Shown one piece after another: positions 1 to 5,841 of a stretch of 5,841 bases of DNA (its first letter is position 1; the number at the start of each line of letters is the position of its first letter). The stretch is from Patescibacteria group bacterium (GTDB lineage: Bacteria > Patescibacteria > Microgenomatia > Daviesbacterales > UBA10151): assembly GCA_023380995.1 (NCBI GenBank), contig JAMCTD010000069.1, forward strand, positions 1 to 5,841. Direction: 5' to 3'. The notes under the pieces are model-generated. The model worked only from the letters and a program-made list of their open reading frames with translations, was not told the DNA's origin and searched no databases. The position numbers and the translations under genes are program-made.

Positions 1-237
1 TTATCTCCAACTTTATCAGGCATAATTTTGCCAGAGTCTGCTCAAGAAAAACCAGCCCAGGGAACAGTAATAGCTTGTGGTGATGAGATGATTTTTGAAA
101 ATGGTAAAGTCTTAAAATGCCCTGTTAAAGTTGGAGATAAAGTAGTTTATAAAAAATGGGGTGGGGATGAAATTAAAGTTGAGGGTAAAGAATTAAAATT
201 AGTGAAATTTGATGACCTAATGGCAATATTGGAGTAA
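1..237 (+). CDS. groES: GroES co-chaperonin (10 kDa), 5' end missing
   Basis: Co-chaperonin that caps the GroEL cavity as a heptamer in the cytoplasm. The frame is open from base 1 and 78 codons are visible. It begins inside the mobile loop (TLSGIILP, with the G-I-I-L contact segment for the GroEL apical domain). Family hallmarks follow: the EKPAQGTVIACG strand, the ENGK turn, VKVGDKVVY, and the C-terminal DDLMAILE that matches the usual DDILAVLE. GroES is normally about 95-100 aa, so about 17-20 N-terminal residues lie off the left edge. The TTG at 28 is the Leu of the loop, not a start. Two Cys occur, near the roof-loop region (IACGDE and LKCPVK). First visible gene of the chaperonin operon. 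Its promoter, and any CIRCE/HrcA site, would be outside the window. The SD of the next gene overlaps its last codons. Confidence 0.95.
   Translation, partial: LSPTLSGIILPESAQEKPAQGTVIACGDEMIFENGKVLKCPVKVGDKVVYKKWGGDEIKVEGKELKLVKFDDLMAILE
231..234 (+). promoter_or_regulatory. Ribosome binding site of the 51-aa gene
   Basis: GGAG lies in the last codons of groES, 8 nt before the ATG at 243. Because the site is covered by ribosomes finishing groES, translation of the small gene is probably coupled to groES. The site is a main reason to accept this short ORF as a gene. Confidence 0.65.
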
Positions 238-242
238 AAAAT

Positions 243-398
243 ATGACAGAGAGTATAGGCCGTAAAGGTATTGCTGAATTAAACAGGAAAATAAGAGAAA
301 TATGTAGCTTAGAACCTTTAGAACTGTCAGAGTATTGCCCTGCTATAAAAGGGCTTCCTAGTGAACTATGCCCATTTAGAGTTTTAAACCAAGGATAA
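243..398 (+). CDS. Small unrecognised protein (51 aa) between groES and groEL
   Basis: I do not recognise this protein. ATG at 243, TAA at 396-398, only 5 nt after groES. The start has a GGAG site at good spacing. The stop lies inside the SD region of the next gene, so the ORF fits the operon exactly. The N-terminal 20 residues are charged and probably helical (RKGIAELNRKIREI). The rest carries three Cys at 21, 32 and 43, an exact CX10CX10C spacing, two of them followed by Pro (YCPAI, LCPF). No signal peptide or membrane segment. Three evenly spaced Cys could bind a metal or form disulfides, but one more ligand would be needed for a usual zinc site, so this is a guess. A short GC-rich hairpin sits inside the gene. 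Support comes from position, SD and codon flow, not homology. Confidence 0.6.
   Translation: MTESIGRKGIAELNRKIREICSLEPLELSEYCPAIKGLPSELCPFRVLNQG
337..354 (+). other. Small hairpin inside the 51-aa gene
   Basis: GCCCT (337-341) pairs with AGGGC (350-354) around an 8-nt loop. This is the most GC-rich inverted repeat in the groES-groEL interval. No T-tract follows, so it is not an intrinsic terminator. It could affect mRNA processing or stability between groES and groEL, or be a by-product of coding. Confidence 0.25.
391..395 (+). promoter_or_regulatory. Ribosome binding site of the 85-aa gene
   Basis: AAGGA ends 9 nt before the ATG at 405 and overlaps the end of the 51-aa gene. The adjoining A-tract, start codon and first codons (397-418) recur almost exactly at the methyltransferase start (4711-4732), with 21 of 22 positions equal. 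Confidence 0.65.
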
Positions 399-404
399 AA
401 AATC

Positions 405-2271
<1,867 letters not shown>

Positions 2272-2292
2272 ACTTCTGTTACAATAGCAGTA

Positions 2293-2886
2293 ATGGCTAA
2301 GTTTCACTACCGTGAATCTCCAACAGAAAAGCAAAAAAAGGCTTTTAAAAAATATTTATCAGAAGATGAGGAATTGGTTTTGATAACCGGGTTATCCCAA
2401 GCCTATACAAGATCTCAATTTTTATTCTATGTTCTTTTTCCCGGGATGCTTTTTTTAGGATTAGGTTTAGGATTAGGATGGCTTTTGGGCATTGGAAAAA
2501 TTTGGGGTTTGGTTTTAGGCATGGGACTAATGTTTTTATCAGCAATTATCAGGATTATGCATGTTTATCATGCCAACAGATATTTGTTTACTACAAGAAG
2601 GGTGATAGTTAAGAAAGGATTGTTTTCCGTAAAATTGACAGCAGCGCTTTTTGATAAAATCACTCATCTGGAAGTGGACCAATCTATGGTGGACAGGCTA
2701 CTTTTACATCATGGCACCATTATTGTTAATACTGCGGGTTTAAATAAAGGGGAGATTACTTTACAGTATGTAGATTATCCTTTGGAGCTTAAGAATTTAT
2801 TGGAAAGACTGATAAACCGCGAAAGAGAACAATTTGGGCTTAGGGGGGTAAATTTGACAGAAGTTGAAGGGGAAATTATCTCTTAA
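2293..2886 (+). CDS. Membrane protein with bacterial PH domain (DUF304/YdbS-like)
   Basis: Predicted 197-aa membrane protein. Residues 1-40 are charged and cytosolic (FHYRESPTEKQKKAFKKYL). Two membrane segments follow at about 43-66 (Gly/Leu-rich, LGLGLGLGWLLG) and 70-90. The bacterial PH (bPH2) core then begins with the family-typical YLFTTRRVIVKKGLFS (97-112), followed by DKITHLEVDQSMVDRLLLHHGTI and a C-terminal helix (163-180). Such domains occur in membrane proteins of unknown exact role; function here is not known. The gene starts 21 nt after groEL in the same direction, so it is likely the last gene of the operon. No SD precedes the ATG. A TACAAT box (2280-2285) ends 7 nt before it, without a convincing -35, so an extra near-leaderless transcript is possible but weakly supported. 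Its 3' end overlaps the convergent M23 gene by 11 bp. Confidence 0.85.
   Translation: MAKFHYRESPTEKQKKAFKKYLSEDEELVLITGLSQAYTRSQFLFYVLFPGMLFLGLGLGLGWLLGIGKIWGLVLGMGLMFLSAIIRIMHVYHANRYLFTTRRVIVKKGLFSVKLTAALFDKITHLEVDQSMVDRLLLHHGTIIVNTAGLNKGEITLQYVDYPLELKNLLERLINREREQFGLRGVNLTEVEGEIIS
2455..2478 (+). repeat. Four tandem TTAGG(A/T) hexamers in the PH-protein gene
   Basis: Four head-to-tail hexamers (TTAGGA, TTAGGT, TTAGGA, TTAGGA) code for Leu-Gly four times (residues 55-62) in the first membrane segment. Copy-number change would add or remove two residues without shifting frame. The third-base variation shows it is not a fresh perfect expansion. Confidence 0.8.
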
Positions 2887-3544
2887 TTGAGGAGGTATTT
2901 GATTCTGTTTGTAAAGCTACACTGGAAACAGGTATATTAGGTAACTGAGGCAGCAGAGCTTGTGGATCAGTATACTTTCCATCGTGGGTAATTTCCAAAT
3001 GAGTGTGCGGACCAGAAGTATGTCCGGTTAGCCCCACTTCTCCCAAGGTATTTTCTGAGGTGACTTTCTGTCCTGCCTTAACGTAGATTCTGCCCATATG
3101 ACCATATTTGGATTTAAAACCATTTTGATGGGCAACTTCAACAAAGTTACCTAAACCAAACAGATCCCTGCTTACTGCTATTACCTCTCCGTCAAGAATA
3201 GGATGGATAGGCATCCCTAAACCAGTGGCAATATCTATTCCTGGATGCCAAGTGGAAAATTTAGTTGAAAGATAGCCTGGATGAGGCAAAATTAGGGGTT
3301 TGGAAAAAGATAGGGCAACAACTTCTCCCCTTTGTTCAGGATAAGCAGCCTTAACAGAGGATTTTTTAACAGGAGGAATAGAAAAGGTTGGGTAATATCC
3401 TGATAAGGTAAGGAAAGCTAAGGAAATTATAGTAAGCTGTTTAAACCGCAATGGGAACCTTGGCTTAATTTTAGATAATTTCTCAAGAAGGGCATCCCTG
3501 TTGGAGATTATCTCAGGCAGAAGGTTTTTGTTTTGAATATTCAA
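2876..3544 (-). CDS. M23 family (LytM-type) metallopeptidase, membrane-anchored
   Basis: Zinc endopeptidase of the peptidoglycan hydrolase family M23, expected outside the membrane cleaving wall cross-bridges. The 222-aa product has a cytosolic N-terminus, one hydrophobic segment at about 37-50 (LTIISLAFLTLSGYY), a linker, and a C-terminal catalytic domain (about 85-198). Zinc ligands are H100 and D104 (HPGID) and H182. The other catalytic histidines are H149 (KYGHM) and H180 (GPHTHLEI). The active site appears complete. No lipobox is seen. The start is uncertain. TTG at 3544 gives the listed length but has no SD at normal distance and sits in a palindrome; the frame is closed by TAA at 3560-3562. 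An internal TTG at 3451 (residue 32), with AAGG just upstream, would give a classic short signal-anchor protein (RFKQLTIISLAFL). A strong promoter lies upstream. Tail-to-tail 11-bp overlap with the PH gene. Confidence 0.9.
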   Translation of the reverse strand: MNIQNKNLLPEIISNRDALLEKLSKIKPRFPLRFKQLTIISLAFLTLSGYYPTFSIPPVKKSSVKAAYPEQRGEVVALSFSKPLILPHPGYLSTKFSTWHPGIDIATGLGMPIHPILDGEVIAVSRDLFGLGNFVEVAHQNGFKSKYGHMGRIYVKAGQKVTSENTLGEVGLTGHTSGPHTHLEITHDGKYTDPQALLPQLPNIPVSSVALQTESNTSSIKR

Positions 3545-3550
3545 AACAAA
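3527..3550. repeat. 24-bp perfect palindrome at the M23 gene start
   Basis: The two 12-nt arms (TTTGTTTTGAAT and its exact reverse complement) meet without a spacer. The candidate TTG start codon of the peptidase (3542-3544) lies inside it. As DNA it could be a dimeric repressor operator downstream of the promoter; as RNA it could fold to hide the start. Neither role is shown. Confidence 0.75.
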
Positions 3551-3573
3551 GTTACTAGTTTATGAATGATCCT

Positions 3574-3607
3574 CCACAGATTTATAATCTGTGGTTTTTC
3601 TTGTTTT
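3574..3607 (+). terminator. Intrinsic terminator reading rightward
   Basis: A perfect 9-bp stem (CCACAGATT / AATCTGTGG) with a 3-nt TAT loop is followed by a T-rich run (TTTTTCTTGTTTT). It would stop + strand transcripts before the PEGA gene. It is the first terminator-like structure after groEL and the PH gene. On the minus strand the same hairpin lies in the M23 5' leader, and a GGAGG (complement of 3571-3575) overlaps the hairpin's last two bases. Confidence 0.75.
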
Positions 3608-3620
3608 GCAACAAAGGCGT

Positions 3621-3649
3621 ATAATAGCAAATTTTGCCTCAAATGTCAA
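3621..3649 (-). promoter_or_regulatory. Sigma70-type promoter of the M23 peptidase gene
   Basis: On the minus strand TTGACA (3644-3649) and TATTAT (3621-3626) are separated by exactly 17 bp. The predicted start of transcription is near 3613-3614, giving a leader of about 70 nt to the TTG at 3544 that contains the hairpin and the start of the palindrome. Confidence 0.8.
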
Positions 3650-3671
3650 AAAATAAAGCAGTGTTTTATTA

Positions 3672-3684
3672 ACTTAGCCTAAGT
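3672..3684. promoter_or_regulatory. Dyad in the -35 region of the PEGA gene promoter
   Basis: ACTTAG and CTAAGT form a perfect inverted repeat around one C. It occupies the place where a -35 box would lie for the TATAAT at 3694, and no good -35 sequence is present. It could be an operator or activator site; this is inference. Confidence 0.4.
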
Positions 3685-3693
3685 AAATTGCGG

Positions 3694-3699
3694 TATAAT
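3694..3699 (+). promoter_or_regulatory. -10 box placed for a leaderless transcript
   Basis: A perfect TATAAT ends 5 nt before the ATG at 3705, so transcription would start at or beside the start codon. No SD is present upstream. The -35 match is poor (AACTTA at 17-bp spacing). This arrangement matches leaderless promoters known in other bacteria such as Deinococcus and actinobacteria. Confidence 0.6.
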
Positions 3700-3704
3700 A
3701 ATTT

Positions 3705-4511
3705 ATGATGAAAAAGACCTTGGTTTGGTTTTTGGTGCTGATTAGTTTGGCTGCAATATTGTTGCGTTTTAGTGAGAAGTGGACGGAAATTTTCTTTGGG
3801 ATTAAACAAACAAGCGGAATTTCTGTTTTATCTGAGCCTTCGGAGGCAACAGTTTACCTTGACGATAAAGAAGTTGGTAAAACACCATACGAGAACAAAA
3901 ACTTAGAAAGCCGTGATTATACTGTAAAATTACAAAAAGAAAGAGGTTTGTGGGAAGGTAGGATTAAATTAACTGCTGGAACTGTGGCTGTTGTAAACCG
4001 GGATTTAGCTTATGATCAGGCTTCTTCTGCCGGTGAAATTTTAACTTTAGGTTCAGGCAAAGGTATTACTATTGTCTCCAGTCCTACGGATTCAGATGTA
4101 GAAATAGACGGAAAATCTTATGGTAGAACTCCTGTTACTGCAGATATAGAAAAAGGAGCGCATACAATATTGATCAGCCATACAAATTACTTAAAAAGAA
4201 GTATCAGAGTTGAGTTGCCTCAAGATTTTAATCTGACGGTTTCTGTTAATTTGGCTCTTTCCGAAGCAGACCTTACGGATATTTCTACACCGGTAATTAC
4301 TCAAACAGCAGAAGTTTTTGTCAAAAATACCCCAACAGGTTTTCTGCGGGTGAGAGAAAAGCCTAATTTAAATGGGAAAGAGATTGGCAAAGTTGCACCA
4401 GGAGACACACTGATACTTTTGGAGGAACAAGGGGCTTGGGATAGGGTGCGGTTATCTAACGGAACTGAAGGTTATGTTTCTTCTTCTTATGTTGAAAAGA
4501 AAAACCCTTAA
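3705..4511 (+). CDS. Membrane-anchored protein with two PEGA domains and a C-terminal SH3b domain
   Basis: Predicted extracytoplasmic 268-aa protein. Residues 1-3 are followed by a single hydrophobic segment (about 5-21) with no clear cleavage site or lipobox, so it is likely an anchor. The first PEGA domain covers about 39-103 (ISVLSEPSEATVYLDDKEVG and KTPYEN), and the second about 120-186 (ITIVSSPTDSDVEIDGKSYG, then RTPVTADIEKGAHTI). A linker with Thr/Pro leads to a bacterial SH3 domain at about 205-264 (GFLRVREKPNLNGKEIG, then GDTLILLEEQGAWDRVRL and GYVSSSYVE). PEGA domains are common in surface proteins and SH3b often binds cell wall, so a wall-attachment or scaffold role is likely but not proven. 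Divergent from the M23 peptidase, which suggests related envelope work. The start may be ATG 3705 or the adjoining ATG 3708; both fit a leaderless mRNA. No clear terminator follows. Confidence 0.88.
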   Translation: MMKKTLVWFLVLISLAAILLRFSEKWTEIFFGIKQTSGISVLSEPSEATVYLDDKEVGKTPYENKNLESRDYTVKLQKERGLWEGRIKLTAGTVAVVNRDLAYDQASSAGEILTLGSGKGITIVSSPTDSDVEIDGKSYGRTPVTADIEKGAHTILISHTNYLKRSIRVELPQDFNLTVSVNLALSEADLTDISTPVITQTAEVFVKNTPTGFLRVREKPNLNGKEIGKVAPGDTLILLEEQGAWDRVRLSNGTEGYVSSSYVEKKNP

Positions 4512-4647
4512 ATAATATATTAGTCCGGGATTTTTCAAGTAATCACTAAAAAAACCAAAAAACTGTTAGATTTAATGAGAAAAAGTTAGGTCATATGGGC
4601 AATGCGCCAGTTAGTTTTTATTTTGTCCGCTTCTAGCCATCCTATAG
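4512..4647. other. Intergenic spacer without a recognised gene
   Basis: AT-rich stretch between the PEGA-SH3 gene and the methyltransferase promoter. I see no RNA gene, no convincing terminator and no likely small ORF. The ATG at 4602 opens a frame into the methyltransferase, but it lies ahead of the promoter and has no SD. Confidence 0.5.
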
Positions 4648-4676
4648 TTGATATTTTAATAAATTTAAGTTATAAT
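4648..4676 (+). promoter_or_regulatory. Strong sigma70-type promoter of the methyltransferase gene
   Basis: TTGATA (4648-4653) and a perfect TATAAT (4671-4676) are 17 bp apart. Transcription should start near 4683, leaving a leader of about 36 nt to the ATG at 4719. This excludes the upstream in-frame ATG at 4602 for transcripts from this promoter. Confidence 0.85.
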
Positions 4677-4701
4677 TACAATTATTATTTTGATAGTATA
4701 A

Positions 4702-4721
4702 AACTACAGGAAAAAATTATG
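4702..4721 (+). promoter_or_regulatory. Methyltransferase ribosome binding site and start
   Basis: AGGA (4708-4711) is 7 nt before the ATG at 4719. The segment matches the groEL start region (638-657) at 19 of 20 positions. Overlapping it, 4711-4732 matches the start of the 85-aa gene (397-418) at 21 of 22. Confidence 0.8.
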
Positions 4722-5669
4722 ATAGAAGCAAATATTGGACTGGCTGCTAAAAGATTAAATAATACATTGCCAGAGATAGAGGCGCGTTTTCGGAACGGGG
4801 AAGCTTTAAATGCAGGAAATGTAGCTAAAGTGCTGCACCTTATCGAAGATCATTCTAAAAAAGATCAATTAAGATTAAAAATACTCGAAACCCAAGGAGC
4901 TTATTGGAGAGACTGGTGGGAGTTTAGATGCTTACCTGCAGGAGAGGGTAAGCCTAATTTTGATGATATCGTACGATTATTACCAGTACGCAGAGAATTT
5001 GCTAATTTTGTGAATCTCCAAGATGATACTTTAGTTGTAGATCTTATGGCAGGATCTGCTAATATGGCTCCTTATTTTCAGGAAACCGGAAAACTTGCAG
5101 GTTATGTAGGAATAGATAGTAATAACCTAATAGAGGGAATAGCCAGAAGAAGATTATCTAAATTAGGTATTAAAAATGCAGGATTTATTCTCCATGATTT
5201 ATCAGAAGGATTACCAGAGCCTGAGTTATTTTCAAATACAAGTGAAGTTAATTCAAAGACTGTCCAATATGCTTCAATGTGGGGAATTTCATATCTAGAT
5301 GCTGAACGATTTACAGACTTAGTTGATCAATGTTTACGATTAAATGTAGGTAGGGGTGTAGATCCAAAACTATCTTTTTGTATGATTACTGATGGTAGTT
5401 TTGACCCACAAGTTTTAAGGAAAAGATTTATGAAAGAGATATTTCCCAGAGAACTTAGTAGACTACATTTTAAGCCTCTGATAAGAGCAATTAAGGCTAT
5501 TCCTCAAATGATGGAATTTGGAAAAACATTTCGCGAGGTATCGCCTGTATGGTATCCAGAAGAAATAATTGGTCTTTTGGATAAAGCTGGAGTACAAGTT
5601 GATAGGGTCGACGACACACTTCTTTGGGGTCAATCAACAGCTATAAAAGTTAGTAACTTCAAAAAATAA
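4719..5669 (+). CDS. Class I SAM-dependent methyltransferase (316 aa)
   Basis: Rossmann-fold methyltransferase; substrate unknown. Start chosen at ATG 4719 because a good SD and a strong promoter lie just upstream. The longer frame from 4602 adds 39 low-complexity residues (SYNYNYYF) encoded by the promoter itself. Residues 1-70 are helical and not assigned. Motif I, the SAM-binding loop, is VVDLMAGSANMAPYF (106-120). The acidic end of the next strand is D133 in YVGIDSNN. A motif III-like HDLSEGLPE is at 159-167 and a later strand/helix is WGISYLDAERF (189-199). No NPPY-type motif is seen, so DNA or amino-N methylation is unlikely. The layout resembles methyltransferases of small molecules, lipids or quinones (UbiE-like), but the exact substrate cannot be read. 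Monocistronic as far as visible; it ends in TAA with no clear terminator. Confidence 0.85.
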   Translation: MIEANIGLAAKRLNNTLPEIEARFRNGEALNAGNVAKVLHLIEDHSKKDQLRLKILETQGAYWRDWWEFRCLPAGEGKPNFDDIVRLLPVRREFANFVNLQDDTLVVDLMAGSANMAPYFQETGKLAGYVGIDSNNLIEGIARRRLSKLGIKNAGFILHDLSEGLPEPELFSNTSEVNSKTVQYASMWGISYLDAERFTDLVDQCLRLNVGRGVDPKLSFCMITDGSFDPQVLRKRFMKEIFPRELSRLHFKPLIRAIKAIPQMMEFGKTFREVSPVWYPEEIIGLLDKAGVQVDRVDDTLLWGQSTAIKVSNFKK

Positions 5670-5676
5670 ATAAAGT

Positions 5677-5686
5677 AACCTAGGTT
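5677..5686. repeat. 10-bp palindrome after the methyltransferase gene
   Basis: AACCTAGGTT is a perfect palindrome 8 nt past the stop codon. It overlaps a small AGGT-TGC-ACCT hairpin (5682-5692). No T-tract follows, so it is not a normal terminator. It may be an operator for the downstream gene or chance. Confidence 0.35.
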
Positions 5687-5714
5687 GCACCTCCTATAAA
5701 TTGTTAGTACACTG

Positions 5715-5748
5715 TTTATAGCCGAAGATGGAAAGCTTCGTTTATAAA
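5715..5748 (+). promoter_or_regulatory. Hairpin abutting the start of the last, truncated gene
   Basis: TTTATA (5715-5720) pairs with TATAAA (5743-5748), and CGAAG (5723-5727) with CTTCG (5736-5740), with a 2x2 internal loop and an 8-nt loop. The right arm ends on the A of the ATG at 5748, and the only SD-like GGA (5730-5732) is in the loop. A weak promoter (TTGCAC 5685-5690, 17 bp, TACACT 5708-5713) precedes it. Confidence 0.4.
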
Positions 5749-5841
5749 TGAATGTTATCAATTTATCCTTGTTATTAGTTGCCGCTCTTAACTTACTCTT
5801 AGGTTTATTATTGTTATTGGAGTTTGTTCTGTTATTATTGC
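5748..5841 (+). CDS. N-terminus of a hydrophobic membrane protein, cut by the window edge
   Basis: ATG at 5748 opens a frame that stays open to the last base, with 31 codons visible. The sequence is almost entirely Leu, Val and Ala (INLSLLLVAALNLLLGLLLL) with one Glu near residue 25, so it begins with a membrane segment. The LNLLLG pattern recalls the first helix of the multi-TM sensor region of some histidine kinases, but this is too short to assign. No SD at normal spacing; a hairpin touches the start codon. It is probably a new transcription unit after the methyltransferase. It could also be a later-starting gene or chance, although a long Leu-rich open frame makes coding likely. Confidence 0.5.
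   Translation, partial: MNVINLSLLLVAALNLLLGLLLLLEFVLLLL

Noticed and set aside
28..237. A 69-aa protein starting at TTG 28
   Set aside because: The upstream codons continue the GroES mobile loop (TLSGII), so the TTG is an internal Leu codon of a truncated gene.
2345..2545. Minus-strand 66-aa ORF inside the PH gene
   Set aside because: Shadow frame opposite a recognisable domain protein.
2889..2940. Strong SD (GAGGAGGT) followed by TTG at 2899 on the + strand
   Set aside because: It opens only 13 codons before TAG and lies antisense to the M23 C-terminus. Probably incidental.
4550..4590. Short direct repeat (AAAAACTGTTAG / AAAAAGTTAGG) before the methyltransferase
   Set aside because: Too short and A-rich to separate from chance.
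5630..5698. Minus-strand GGAGGTG with GTG start after the methyltransferase
   Set aside because: The frame closes after 18 codons, with no promoter or recognisable product.

Overview
The window looks like a piece of a small-genome, AT-rich bacterium, most plausibly a Candidate Phyla Radiation (Patescibacteria, perhaps Microgenomates-like) lineage. The grounds are inferential: the divergent GroEL (His next to the ATP-site Asp, GGE where GGG is usual, no GGM tail), the dense layout with overlapping genes, the mix of Shine-Dalgarno (SD) and SD-less starts, and a PEGA-SH3 membrane-anchored protein beside an M23 peptidase. No rRNA or marker gene is present to settle taxonomy. All seven complete genes and the truncated groES end in TAA or TAG, and no gene is interrupted by TGA, so there is no sign of UGA recoding.

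Region 1 (1-2886, + strand) is a chaperonin operon entering from the left edge. It holds the 3' part of groES, two small unrecognised genes (51 and 85 aa), groEL (538 aa, complete), and a two-TM bacterial PH-domain (DUF304/YdbS-like) protein. Spacing is very tight. SD sites lie at the end of, or inside, the preceding gene, and groEL starts 8 nt inside the 85-aa gene. The two small genes between groES and groEL are the most unusual part of the layout.

Region 2 (2876-3704) holds a minus-strand M23 (LytM-type) peptidase. It converges on the PH gene with an 11-bp overlap and no terminator between them. Its upstream region has a near-consensus sigma70-type promoter, a hairpin that is also a + strand intrinsic terminator, a strong SD with no usual start codon at normal distance, and a 24-bp perfect palindrome over the only upstream start candidate (TTG).

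Region 3 (3664-4511, + strand) is divergent from the peptidase: a membrane-anchored protein with two PEGA domains and a C-terminal SH3b domain. A perfect TATAAT ends 5 nt before its ATG, which suggests a leaderless mRNA.

Region 4 (4512-5841) has a class I SAM-dependent methyltransferase with its own strong promoter (TTGATA-17-TATAAT). That promoter lies inside the longest ORF, so the real start is the internal ATG at 4719. A short structured spacer and the start of a very hydrophobic protein cut off by the right edge follow.

Taken together, the window pairs protein folding (GroES/GroEL) with envelope functions (PH membrane protein, peptidoglycan hydrolase, SH3b wall-binding protein). A shared pathway is not demonstrated. 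Nearly identical translation-start segments recur before groEL, the 85-aa gene and the methyltransferase.
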